The notes below the pieces were generated by a model, which was given only the letters and a program-made list of their open reading frames with translations, was not told the origin of the DNA and did no database searches. Made by a program: the position numbers and the translations under genes. From Sulfurovum sp. (GTDB lineage Bacteria > Campylobacterota > Campylobacteria > Campylobacterales > Sulfurovaceae), in contig JALUXB010000074.1 in NCBI GenBank assembly GCA_027019175.1, positions 1 through 35,115 of the forward strand: 35,115 nucleotides of DNA, written 5' to 3'. Every line of letters begins with the position of its first letter. Position 1 is the stretch's first letter. This document shows positions 8,527 through 17,015 of the stretch, piece after piece.

Positions 8527-9558
8527 TCAACGCAGTGCTTTTTCCGCTTCGATCAGAGCAACAACACCGTCATACATGTCCTGCACGGCTTCAACCTCGG
8601 TGATACCGAGTCTTCTTCGGTTGCTGATATCATAAATACCGCCTTCACTCTCACTGTGTTCTCCGTGAATACCGCGAATCTGCAAATGGTATTGATCGGT
8701 AATCGCTTTAAATCTCTCCATGTCAGCACCGAGTTTGGGCAGCTTGATATGTACACTCGCCCGCATTGCCGTACCAAGGTTTGTCGGACAGCTTGTAATA
8801 TAACCCAAATGATCACTGTATGAGAAGGGAACTTTGGTTTCAATACTTTCAATGGCTTTCACAAGGCGCGTGAAAACCTCCTGTATATCACCTCCCTGCT
8901 GCATCGAGATAATACGGAGCTGATCCTCTTCATTCACCCAGACCAAAAAGGTTTTATCAGTGTTATGGTAGATTCCACGACCTGCCGGCCAGTCACGGTT
9001 AAGTCCCGCCGCATCCAGAAAGCGGTCGCCTTCCTTAAATAGAAAGTGGTCTTTAATAAGTGCTTCCTGCACCTCTTTTGTCATCCCAAGAAGCGGGTAA
9101 TACTCCCCTTCAAGTTCACCCTCCAGTGTCTTCAACCCAGCCACCACGCTCGCTTCTACATGGTCACGCTGCTCTTTCGATATGGCAGGCCCCAGCGGCA
9201 TATTATCCATATTTCTTCCGACACGGATACGGGTAGACAAGATAAATTCATTGTCCGGATCAGGGTTTGGGGCATTCAGATCATCGGGATTGAGATTGCT
9301 TTTGTGCGCATCCGTTTTACCAAATCCGTGATACTCTTCAATAATAGGATCAAAAAGTTTGTCAAACACATCATAAGACTCTTTATCACCGGCATACACA
9401 CCTATGCCGCTGTCAATATTTTTCACACCGGAGTTGATCGCCTGTTCCAGCGTAAAGCCGTTCGGTGTTTTTTTGTCTTTGAGTGCTTCAAAAACTTCCG
9501 GTGTCAAGTACTTACAGAGTAGCGATTTACAGTTTTCAGGGAATTTCGGGTAGTTCAT
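8527..9558 (-). CDS. Arginine kinase (ATP:guanidino phosphotransferase, phosphagen kinase)
   Basis: This 343-residue protein transfers phosphate reversibly between ATP and arginine, giving phospho-arginine as an energy buffer. It is full length and strikingly similar to animal arginine kinases. The substrate-specificity loop reads SGIGVYAGD (S50, G51, Y55). The ADP-binding arginines lie in STRIRVGR. WPAGRGIYHN and VWVNEEDQLRIISMQ are present with catalytic Glu211. CPTNLGT contains the reactive Cys257, and RGIHGEHSESEGG carries Glu300, equivalent to Limulus Glu314. It lacks the CXXC-flanked architecture of McsB protein-arginine kinases and has the N-terminal helical domain of true phosphagen kinases, so free arginine is the likely substrate. 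AGGA precedes the ATG. It stands alone, with no arginine-metabolism neighbour. Confidence 0.95.
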   Translation of the reverse strand: MNYPKFPENCKSLLCKYLTPEVFEALKDKKTPNGFTLEQAINSGVKNIDSGIGVYAGDKESYDVFDKLFDPIIEEYHGFGKTDAHKSNLNPDDLNAPNPDPDNEFILSTRIRVGRNMDNMPLGPAISKEQRDHVEASVVAGLKTLEGELEGEYYPLLGMTKEVQEALIKDHFLFKEGDRFLDAAGLNRDWPAGRGIYHNTDKTFLVWVNEEDQLRIISMQQGGDIQEVFTRLVKAIESIETKVPFSYSDHLGYITSCPTNLGTAMRASVHIKLPKLGADMERFKAITDQYHLQIRGIHGEHSESEGGIYDISNRRRLGITEVEAVQDMYDGVVALIEAEKALR

Positions 9559-9631
9559 TTTTCATCCTTGTTTAGAAAATTTTGGCAACAATCTATAGAG
9601 TCACTATACATCAATAAAAATTGCAGTTTAC

Positions 9632-9682
9632 TTTACGTTATCATATTTATTTGTTTCTGCAGCAATTGATATCAAACGTAAA
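9632..9682. repeat. 8-bp inverted repeat upstream of the arginine kinase gene
   Basis: TTTACGTT (9632-9639) and AACGTAAA (9675-9682) are perfect inverted arms, 35 bp apart, 74-124 bp before the arginine kinase start. ATCA and TGAT on the inner sides partly extend the symmetry. It may be a pair of regulator half-sites or a leader hairpin in the minus-strand transcript. Confidence 0.35.
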
Positions 9683-9693
9683 ATATTTTTCAT

Positions 9694-9707
9694 GAACATT
9701 AGTGTTC
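9694..9707. promoter_or_regulatory. 14-bp palindrome, candidate operator
   Basis: GAACATTAGTGTTC has 5-bp perfect arms (GAACA/TGTTC) around TTAG. It ends 17 bp before the TATACT hexamer at 9725-9730, so it covers the -35 zone of the candidate small-RNA promoter. It is also about 140 bp upstream of the arginine kinase start. The binding protein is unknown. Confidence 0.4.
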
Positions 9708-9724
9708 GGTTAAACTTCCCGCTC

Positions 9725-9730
9725 TATACT
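9725..9730 (+). promoter_or_regulatory. -10 box for the candidate small RNA
   Basis: TATACT ends 7 bp before the first base of the 11-bp outer stem at 9738, which is the expected spacing to a transcription start. There is no recognisable -35. Confidence 0.4.
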
Positions 9731-9737
9731 TTCACCA

Positions 9738-9866
9738 TAAGAGCATCAGGGATCAACCAAAAATAAAATCTCCTCCTCCCCTATATAAAGATTTCATTTT
9801 GGTCTCCTTTTTCATAGATTTTTCCTCCTCCTTTTAAAATCTTCCTTGATGCTCTTAGGTTTCTTT
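9738..9866 (+). ncRNA. Candidate structured small RNA with two anti-Shine-Dalgarno loops
   Basis: TAAGAGCATCA (9738-9748) pairs perfectly with TGATGCTCTTA (9847-9857), closing a cloverleaf. Inside are two hairpins. The first pairs 9756-9771 with 9789-9803 (14 bp, one mismatch, one bulge) and has a 17-nt loop carrying CCTCCTCCC. The second pairs AGATTTT (9816-9822) with AAAATCT (9836-9842) and has a 13-nt loop carrying CCTCCTCC. Both loops are complementary to GGAGG ribosome-binding sites. Direction is chosen from a TATACT box 7 bp before the first stem and a T-rich tail (GGTTTCTTTT) after the last; neither signal exists in the opposite sense. CCUCCUCCC loops are the hallmark of the alphaproteobacterial cuckoo RNAs, so a translation-repressing trans-acting role is plausible. 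Homology is not implied. Confidence 0.45.
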
Positions 9867-9960
9867 TCAAACTTTTCCAAAATTTCACAATTGTTACATA
9901 ATGGTTAATGTATACTATCTATAATGTCACCAAGACGAATACTACAACAAAGGTTTATAG

Positions 9961-10476
9961 ATGAAAAAACTACTCACCGTTGTGTTGCTGACGCTTGCAC
10001 TGGTAAGCACTTCACAGGCACAAACAAAAAAGAAGAGCCTTCACATCAAAGATATTGACGGGAAAAGCTACACTGTCAGCGGTACACCCGAAGGGCTTAA
10101 AATTTCCGGTATGGAAGACAAAGTGGTCTTTTTGGAATTCTTCGGTCACAAATGCCCTCCCTGTCTCATGACCATCCCGCATCTGATCGATATGCAAAAA
10201 AAGCACAAAGGCAAACTTGCAGTCATCGCCGTAGAGGTACAGGGGTACAGCAACAGTCAACTGAAGCGCTTTGTCAAACAGAAGGGCATCAACTATACTG
10301 TGATTTCCGGCGAGCAGGAACGCCTTTTCGTCAGCTACATTGCACAAAGAGCACAGTGGGAGGGAGGCATCCCCTTCCTGATCGCGCTTGATACAAAAGG
10401 TGATGTTCAGTTTATTCAGGCGGGGTTACTGTCGGAATCTTCACTGGAAGATCTCTTTCAACAGCTTAGCAAATAA
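9961..10476 (+). CDS. Thioredoxin-like (TlpA/ResA-type) periplasmic thiol-disulfide protein
   Basis: This 171-residue protein has a signal peptide (about residues 1-20, ending SQA) and one thioredoxin fold. The active site is CPPC in FFGHKCPPCLMTIPHL, followed by the cis-proline loop GGIPFL. It is probably a periplasmic disulfide reductase or oxidase; TlpA/ResA relatives keep cytochrome c haem-binding cysteines reduced. No cytochrome maturation gene lies nearby, so the partner is open. CPPC is less usual than CEPC or CPYC. Its stop is 2 bp from the convergent dprA stop. Confidence 0.85.
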   Translation: MKKLLTVVLLTLALVSTSQAQTKKKSLHIKDIDGKSYTVSGTPEGLKISGMEDKVVFLEFFGHKCPPCLMTIPHLIDMQKKHKGKLAVIAVEVQGYSNSQLKRFVKQKGINYTVISGEQERLFVSYIAQRAQWEGGIPFLIALDTKGDVQFIQAGLLSESSLEDLFQQLSK

Positions 10477-10478
10477 GT

Positions 10479-11255
10479 TTACTGCAACCGCACGATACCG
10501 TTGCGTATCGTGACAACCCCTTCAAGTTCTGCTTCATACACCCGCTCTCCAAAAGCAGCAAGTGCTTCATCGAGTGTGGGCATTTTTTGGCAGAAATAAA
10601 AAAAGTCATCTTTGGGCACATCACTTTCTACAGCTTCGCCAAACTGTGAAGCAAACGCTTCTACATCCCAGATCACTTCGGCATCCCCGCTTAGAATCAG
10701 GGCATGGGTACCCCGGCTCTCCCCTATACGGTGCGGCACAACATATACTTTTTTACCCATTTTCAATGCATACTCTACCGAACGTAGTGAACCGCTTTTC
10801 AGGTCTGCTTCCGTTACAACCAAAATCTCTCCAAGTGCCACAACCAGTTCGTTGCGCACCACAAAGCTCCAGTTCGTCGCCCGAAACCCGTCATTAAAAG
10901 GACTCAGCAGCAACCCTTCCCGTTCGATGGATGCAATGAGCTCACTGTTGACCACAGGGTAGCGGATGTCCACGCCGCAGCCAAGTACAGCAATGGTATT
11001 GTCAGTACCCGCAGCCCTGTGCACGATCGCATCCACACCCATTGCCGCACCGCTGACAATGCATACCCCTCTCTTGCGCAAAGCCTTTGCGATCTCTTCT
11101 GTGATCTGCTGTGTATAGAGGGACGGCGTACGCGTACCGACTATAGAAACTTTAGGATGGTTCAGCAATCCCAGATCACCACGAAAAAAGAGTTCCGTCG
11201 GATACTTTCGCATCGCTTCCAATTCAACAATGGTATGGGGCACCATCTGACTCAT
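10479..11255 (-). CDS. dprA: DNA-processing protein DprA (DNA uptake / recombination mediator)
   Basis: This 258-residue protein has the Rossmann-like DprA core that binds incoming single-stranded DNA and loads RecA in natural transformation. Conserved segments are VSIVGTRTPS, VSGAAMGVDAIVHRAA, TIAVLGCGVDIRYP, NWSFVVRNELVVAL and VTEADLKSGSLRSVEYAL. It lacks an N-terminal SAM domain; the C-terminus (about 215-258) is a short winged-helix-like part. A longer frame opens at 11327. I chose ATG 11255 because AAGGAG lies 6 nt upstream and the extra 24 residues look like intergenic sequence. This makes competence a reasonable guess for the organism. Confidence 0.92.
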   Translation of the reverse strand: MSQMVPHTIVELEAMRKYPTELFFRGDLGLLNHPKVSIVGTRTPSLYTQQITEEIAKALRKRGVCIVSGAAMGVDAIVHRAAGTDNTIAVLGCGVDIRYPVVNSELIASIEREGLLLSPFNDGFRATNWSFVVRNELVVALGEILVVTEADLKSGSLRSVEYALKMGKKVYVVPHRIGESRGTHALILSGDAEVIWDVEAFASQFGEAVESDVPKDDFFYFCQKMPTLDEALAAFGERVYEAELEGVVTIRNGIVRLQ

Positions 11256-11332
11256 GCATATCTCCTTTTTTTCTTTACATAGTACTGATAAAAAAAAGCA
11301 AAGGTTAAAAATATGTCGTTTTGTCATACTTT

Positions 11333-11360
11333 TTGTCTAAAACAAAAGTTGGGGTATAAT
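11333..11360 (+). promoter_or_regulatory. Sigma-70 promoter for the DoxX gene
   Basis: TTGTCT (11333-11338), 16 bp, TATAAT (11355-11360), with the start codon 21 bp downstream. An inverted repeat with ACTTTT/AAAAGT arms overlaps the -35. Confidence 0.65.
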
Positions 11361-11380
11361 CACGCCAAAAAGAGGTTACA

Positions 11381-11764
11381 ATGCCGGAAAATATTGGAAA
11401 ATTGATCTTGAGGGTGATGGTCGGAGGGTTGATGCTCTTTCACGGCATATACAAACTGCAGCACGGCATTGGTTTCATTGAAGGGCTTCTGCATGTACAC
11501 GGTGCCCCTTCCTGGCTTGCCTACGGTGTCTACATTGGTGAAATTGTCGCACCTATACTGCTCATTATAGGCTTCTACAGCCGCATCTGGGCCGGAGTCA
11601 TTGCCGTCAATATGCTGGTTGCCCTTTGGCTGACACACTTTAAAGGCATGACATCACTCGGCGCCTACGGTGCCTGGGGTGCCGAAAGCGTGATGTTCTT
11701 CCTGCTCGGTTCGCTTGCCATCGTCTTTATCGGTTCGGGCAGCTATGCGGTAAAACGAGACTGA
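11381..11764 (+). CDS. DoxX-family integral membrane protein
   Basis: This 127-residue protein has four predicted transmembrane helices (about 7-27, 46-66, 70-88, 100-119). It carries the DoxX pattern of RVMVGGLMLFHGIYKL near the start and IGEIVAPILLIIGFYSRIWA in the middle. DoxX proteins are loosely linked to quinone or thiosulfate redox chemistry and to thiol stress. The exact role cannot be told here, and a general DoxX membrane protein is all the sequence supports. AGAGG precedes the ATG. It converges on the deacetylase gene with a 3-bp gap. Confidence 0.85.
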   Translation: MPENIGKLILRVMVGGLMLFHGIYKLQHGIGFIEGLLHVHGAPSWLAYGVYIGEIVAPILLIIGFYSRIWAGVIAVNMLVALWLTHFKGMTSLGAYGAWGAESVMFFLLGSLAIVFIGSGSYAVKRD

Positions 11765-11767
11765 GTC

Positions 11768-12835
11768 TCACTCTACCCTGAATATCTCATCCACATAAAC
11801 CACATCAACATCTTTCAACAGCGGCGCGGCACTTTTGAGTGCCGCAATCGTCGCTTTGTGCGGATGTCCGATAGCAATGGCATACCCATGCTTCTTCGCA
11901 AGGGAAATCGCTTTTTTCAACTGTTGATGGATAGCCGGAACCGACTGGACATTGTCGAGGAAAATATCACGTGCCACATAGGCATCTCCGTGTGCATGGG
12001 CAATCTTCCCCACCTTTGATTTGGAAGAGGTGCGGCTGTCGATAAAAATGAAATCCTCTTTACGCATCGCTTCATAAAGCCGGTTCATCGCCACTTCGTT
12101 GGCAGTAAAAACCGATCCGGTATGATTGTTGATAAAGTGTGCCCGGGGGAAAAGTCGGCGAAGCTCCTTTACCCGTGTCTCCATCTGATCTTGGCTGAAA
12201 CCTGACATCAGTGTTTTACTCTGTGTATTGAACTTCGCACTGCCCGACTCCATGGGCAGGTGTATCATGTAGTGCACAACATTCCGTGCCAGCCTCGGTG
12301 TATGCGGTGAGAGCGTATAGGGAGGAAAGATGGAAGGCGTTACAGGGTAGCCTATATGCTGAATGTCATGAAGCTGCTGCTGTGTATGCACATCGTCAAT
12401 AATGATCACAAGCCTTGGCCGCTCTCCTCTGTAGGCAAGCTTGACATGTTTGGCAAAAGGCTGAACCGTTATTGGCTCCGTTACAGATTTTGCCTTCGGC
12501 TTGCTTTTAGATGAATGGTTTTTCTCTTTTGATTTCACCGGCTTCTTCGCAGGTTTCTTATGATGTGTCTTAACTGTTTTCGTATGCTCACTTTTCGGAG
12601 CACTTTCCGTTCTCTGCCAGCAGGTACCCAGACAGTATCCCACTCCCACCAGTAAAACGATAGCCAGCAGTATTAAAAAAACTTTCAAAAAAACATTCGA
12701 TTTTCGGGCTTTCTTCTTACTGCTTCTCTTTTTGCGTGGCGCCGTTTTCTTTTTGGCTGTAGATGTACGCTTCTTGCTTCCATTTTCATTTGATGCAGAT
12801 TTTGTCGTTCTTTTTTTTCCGGAACCTGGTGCCAT
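11768..12835 (-). CDS. Divergent polysaccharide deacetylase (YibQ-like) with basic N-terminal tail
   Basis: This 355-residue membrane-anchored protein has three parts. Residues 1-47 are extremely rich in Lys, Arg, Ser and Thr and stay in the cytoplasm. Residues 48-70 are one transmembrane helix. Residues about 80-120 are a Lys-rich periplasmic linker, followed by a divergent NodB-like domain to the end. Domain markers are LVIIIDDV, IHLPMES, FINNHTGSVFT, FIDSRTSS and IGHPHKATIAAL, as in the YibQ/DUF610 family, whose substrate is unknown. The metal-ligand Asp pair and His are kept, so hydrolysis of an acetylated envelope sugar is plausible. GGAG lies 5 nt before the ATG. The highly basic tail may bind nucleic acid or phospholipid, but low-complexity drift is also possible. 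Confidence 0.85.
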   Translation of the reverse strand: MAPGSGKKRTTKSASNENGSKKRTSTAKKKTAPRKKRSSKKKARKSNVFLKVFLILLAIVLLVGVGYCLGTCWQRTESAPKSEHTKTVKTHHKKPAKKPVKSKEKNHSSKSKPKAKSVTEPITVQPFAKHVKLAYRGERPRLVIIIDDVHTQQQLHDIQHIGYPVTPSIFPPYTLSPHTPRLARNVVHYMIHLPMESGSAKFNTQSKTLMSGFSQDQMETRVKELRRLFPRAHFINNHTGSVFTANEVAMNRLYEAMRKEDFIFIDSRTSSKSKVGKIAHAHGDAYVARDIFLDNVQSVPAIHQQLKKAISLAKKHGYAIAIGHPHKATIAALKSAAPLLKDVDVVYVDEIFRVE

Positions 12836-12930
12836 AGTGCTCCACCTGTTTGAAGTACGGCATTATAGCAAAAGAATGAGGAAAGGTAAAAAATTAAAAC
12901 GGAAAAGTTGAAACGGAAAAATAATAATGT

Positions 12931-14080
<1,150 letters not shown>

Positions 14081-14108
14081 TTATCCTTGATGTGTAAAAA
14101 TTTTCGCG

Positions 14109-14114
14109 ATTATA
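14109..14114 (-). promoter_or_regulatory. -10 box for ilvC
   Basis: The minus strand reads GGGTATAATCG, 32 bp before the ilvC start codon. There is no clear -35. Confidence 0.5.
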
Positions 14115-14174
14115 CCCAAATATTGCTTACGCCCTGCGACGGTATACCACTTTCAGTTTCCATTTATTTTATGC

Positions 14175-14180
14175 TATAAT
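14175..14180 (+). promoter_or_regulatory. -10 box for the nfeD-SPFH operon
   Basis: TATAAT lies 31 bp before the GTG start of nfeD, preceded by a T-rich stretch rather than a -35 box. Confidence 0.55.
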
Positions 14181-14211
14181 CTTTCTTAATATTCAAAACC
14201 AAGGAGTCTGC

Positions 14212-14688
14212 GTGATCGCACTGCTGAATGAAGTAACCTGGTGGCACTGGGTTATCTTTGGTGTTCTGCTCATTGTCATCGAAATGAGTACCGGTACTTT
14301 TTTTATGCTGACACTCGGTGTTTCCGCTATACTCGTAGGCATACTCGACATCCTTTTCGAACTCTCCATTCAGGTCGAAATTCTGCTGTGGCTGCTCTTT
14401 GCCATTGCCTCGGTACTTGTCTGGATGAAATGGTTCAAAGACCATACCGTCTCCAACAGCGGACAGTCAGACTACCGGCTGGAAACGCTGGGTACCGTCA
14501 CAGGCGAGATTCACCCCCACGGCAGAGGCAAGGTCACTTTCGATACCCCGGTTCTGGGCAATACGCAGTGGCATGCGACCGCTAAAACAGACATTCCAAA
14601 AGGCACCCGTGTCAAGATTGTCGAAATCAACGGGCAACTGATCGAAGTTGCCCCTGTTACAGAAAACCAAACAGAACAAGGAGCATAA
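14212..14688 (+). CDS. NfeD-family membrane protein (YbbK-like)
   Basis: This 158-residue protein has two or three transmembrane helices (about 10-27, 30-50, 56-72) followed by a cytoplasmic or periplasmic OB-fold beta domain (about 90-150, with LGTVTGEIHPHGRGKVTFDTPVLG). This is the short NfeD type that works with an SPFH partner in membrane microdomains. The start is GTG at 14212, with AAGGAG 5 nt upstream and no better ATG. It is followed after 2 bp by the SPFH gene, the usual arrangement (qmcA-ybbK in E. coli). Confidence 0.9.
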   Translation: MIALLNEVTWWHWVIFGVLLIVIEMSTGTFFMLTLGVSAILVGILDILFELSIQVEILLWLLFAIASVLVWMKWFKDHTVSNSGQSDYRLETLGTVTGEIHPHGRGKVTFDTPVLGNTQWHATAKTDIPKGTRVKIVEINGQLIEVAPVTENQTEQGA

Positions 14689-14690
14689 GC

Positions 14691-15548
14691 ATGGAAGCAT
14701 TAACCGTACTGATCATCATTGCCGCGGGTGTTGTTTACACCCTCTACAAAGGTATCAACATCGTCCCGCAGGGAGAAGAGTGGGTTGTCGAGCGTCTTGG
14801 AAAATTTGCACGCACCCTCAAACCGGGACTCAATATCATTGTCCCCTATATCGAATCGGTCAGAGAAAAAGTCTCTACCCGTGACATCATTCTTGACATC
14901 CCCCAGCAGGAGGTGATCACCCGTGACAACGCTGTCATCACCACCAATGCCGTTACTTTCGCACGTGTGACCAACCCGCGTGATGCCATCTACGGCATCG
15001 AGGATTTCCACCTTGCCATTCAGCAGCTGGTCATGACCACACTGCGCTCCATTCTCGGTGAAATGACACTCGATGAGGCACTCAGCAACCGTGAACACAT
15101 CAAGACAAAACTCAAAGATGCCATCATCGACGATGTGGCCGACTGGGGTGTAACCATCAAAAGTGTTGAGATTCAGGACATCTCTCCAAGTGCATCCATG
15201 CAGGAGTCCATGGAGCGCCAGGCTGCTGCCGAACGTGAACGCCGCGCCATTGAAACGACGGCGGAAGGAAACAAGAACGCCGCCATTCTGGAAGCAGACG
15301 GAAAACTCGAAGCAGCCAAAAGAGAAGCCGAAGCACAGGTTGCGCTTGCCAACGCTTCTGCCGAAGCGATCAGACTTATCTCCGACAACATTCAGGACAA
15401 AGAACTGCCTGCCATGTTCCTACTCGGTGACCGCTACATCAACTCGCTTGAGCAGATCAGCAAGAGCCAGAACTCCAAGTTCGTCATCTACCCTGCCGAT
15501 ATTCAGGGTGCCATCAAAGGAATGCTCGGCGGCGCCTTTAAGAACTAA
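14691..15548 (+). CDS. SPFH/Band 7 (stomatin/slipin-like, QmcA-type) membrane protein
   Basis: This 285-residue protein has one N-terminal membrane segment (residues 2-18) and an SPFH domain (about 25-185, with VPQGEEWVVERLGKFARTL and STRDIILDIPQQEVITRDN). A charged coiled coil follows (about 185-235, rich in Ala, Glu and Arg) with a C-terminal oligomerisation stretch. Such proteins build large ring-shaped cages on membranes and regulate proteases or membrane order. AAGGAG precedes the ATG. It is co-transcribed with nfeD, and the downstream pyk gene converges with a 6-bp gap. Confidence 0.93.
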   Translation: MEALTVLIIIAAGVVYTLYKGINIVPQGEEWVVERLGKFARTLKPGLNIIVPYIESVREKVSTRDIILDIPQQEVITRDNAVITTNAVTFARVTNPRDAIYGIEDFHLAIQQLVMTTLRSILGEMTLDEALSNREHIKTKLKDAIIDDVADWGVTIKSVEIQDISPSASMQESMERQAAAERERRAIETTAEGNKNAAILEADGKLEAAKREAEAQVALANASAEAIRLISDNIQDKELPAMFLLGDRYINSLEQISKSQNSKFVIYPADIQGAIKGMLGGAFKN

Positions 15549-15554
15549 GGCCAC

Positions 15555-17003
15555 CTACTCCTCCAGTGCGGCGAAATACTCCATCTCGTAACCGCTGATA
15601 ACGCGTACCAGGTTGGTAGACCCCGGCACACCGGCCGGATCGCCCGCAACCAGAATATAATTGCTCTCTTTTTGCAGCAATTTACGCTCAAGTCCTTCAG
15701 CCATCACCTGTGCCATCATCTGTCTGAGTTTCCCCTCTTTGACAGAGAATGCCGGCACCACACCCCATACCAGCGTCAGAGTACGTGCCGTCTTCTCATC
15801 GTGCGTAACGGCATAGATGGGTCTGCTTGGCCGGTAGCGTGCCGTTTTTTTGGCAGAGCCGCCCGAAGAGGTCATGGCAATAATCCCCGCCGTTTCCAGA
15901 CTCTCCGAAAGCCGTACGGCAGCATCGTCAATCTTGTCTCCGCGGTCGTACATCGGAAACATATCGAACTTGTGGAAGGGATAGAAGGTCTCTGCCGCCT
16001 GCACCGTCTTGAACATCGTCTCCACCGCAAGCACGGGGTTGTGTCCTATGGCGCTCTCCTCGGAAAGCATCACTGCATCCGCACCGTCAAGCACGGCGTT
16101 GGCCACGTCACTGATCTCTGCACGTGAAGCAGTCTCCTTGGTGGTCATTGAAAGCAACATCTGCGTAGCGACAATGACCGGCTTGCTCCGTGCATTGGCC
16201 TTTTCTACCAGCATCTTCTGCGTCAGCGGCACTTCGTAGTAGGGAATCTCTATGCCAAGATCACCCCTTGCTACCATAATACCGTCTGAAACTTCCAAAA
16301 TTGCATCGATGTTCTCGACCGCATCGAACTTCTCGATTTTCGCCAGCAGCTGCACCTTGCCGCCAAGTGAGTCTACAACCTCGGCAGCACGCTGCATATC
16401 TTTGGCTGACTGCACAAAAGAGATGGCCATAAAATCAACACCGTTTGCCACACCCCACGCAATGTCCTTTCTGTCTTTTGGCGTCAGAACATCGATACCC
16501 AGGCGTGTGTTGGGGAAATTGACTCCTTTACGAGAAGAGAGCATTCCCTCATTTTCCACTTTGACAATCACGCTCTCAGGACTCTTCTGCGTGACTACCG
16601 CCCGTATGATGCCGTCATAAAGGTAAATGTACTCTCCCACCTGCAGCTGATCGAGCACTTGCGGTTCATTGATACTCAGGCGGTATCTTCCCGGTGCAAT
16701 CTGCTTTCCGACAATATCTTCTTTCACAAACTCAAGTACATCTCCGCTTTTAAGCTGAAAATCTGACTCCAACATACCTACCCGAATTTTAGGGCCGCTG
16801 ATATCCTGCAGTACGCCGGTAATAAGTCCTGTCTGGGCAACCGCTTTGCGAATACGCCCAAGGACTGTACTGTGGTAGTCGTGCGTACCGTGCGAAAAGT
16901 TAAGCCTGAAGACATTGACCCCTGCACGGATGAGCGCAACAATCTTTTCATAACTGTCCGATGCCGGCCCGATGGTCGCGATGATCTTGGTACGTTTTTT
17001 CAT
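15555..17003 (-). CDS. pyk: Pyruvate kinase
   Basis: This 482-residue enzyme converts phosphoenolpyruvate and ADP to pyruvate and ATP. Hallmarks are TKIIATIGPAS at the start, the substrate-binding RLNFSHG, LQDISGPKIRVG, the catalytic lysine in LLAKIEKFDAVENIDAIL, the metal-site MVARGDLGIEIP and VIVATQMLLSM. The A, B and C domains are all present. In an autotroph with a reductive TCA cycle the enzyme would drain PEP toward pyruvate. It follows the M15 peptidase gene after 12 bp, so it is probably the third gene of the HPt-M15-pyk operon. GAGAGGA precedes the ATG. Confidence 0.97.
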   Translation of the reverse strand: MKKRTKIIATIGPASDSYEKIVALIRAGVNVFRLNFSHGTHDYHSTVLGRIRKAVAQTGLITGVLQDISGPKIRVGMLESDFQLKSGDVLEFVKEDIVGKQIAPGRYRLSINEPQVLDQLQVGEYIYLYDGIIRAVVTQKSPESVIVKVENEGMLSSRKGVNFPNTRLGIDVLTPKDRKDIAWGVANGVDFMAISFVQSAKDMQRAAEVVDSLGGKVQLLAKIEKFDAVENIDAILEVSDGIMVARGDLGIEIPYYEVPLTQKMLVEKANARSKPVIVATQMLLSMTTKETASRAEISDVANAVLDGADAVMLSEESAIGHNPVLAVETMFKTVQAAETFYPFHKFDMFPMYDRGDKIDDAAVRLSESLETAGIIAMTSSGGSAKKTARYRPSRPIYAVTHDEKTARTLTLVWGVVPAFSVKEGKLRQMMAQVMAEGLERKLLQKESNYILVAGDPAGVPGSTNLVRVISGYEMEYFAALEE

Positions 17004-17015
17004 GCATTATCCTCT

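Larger units (their letters stand above)
9559..9960. other. 402-bp regulatory gap between arginine kinase and thioredoxin genes
   Basis: No protein gene of normal size is present. The gap holds the divergent upstream regions of both neighbours and three nested structures: an 8-bp inverted repeat (9632-9682), a 14-bp palindrome (9694-9707), and a 120-bp folded pyrimidine-rich segment (9738-9857) called separately as a small RNA candidate. The right part, 9891-9925, is AT-rich with TATACT and TATAAT hexamers that could drive the thioredoxin gene. Confidence 0.6.

Noticed and set aside
9753..9815. 20-codon minus-strand ORF with a very strong GGAGGAGG ribosome site
   Set aside because: The GGAGG runs are the complement of the CCTCC loops, and no minus-strand promoter or terminator fits. 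I kept it only as an alternative reading of the small-RNA region, namely a leader peptide of arginine kinase.
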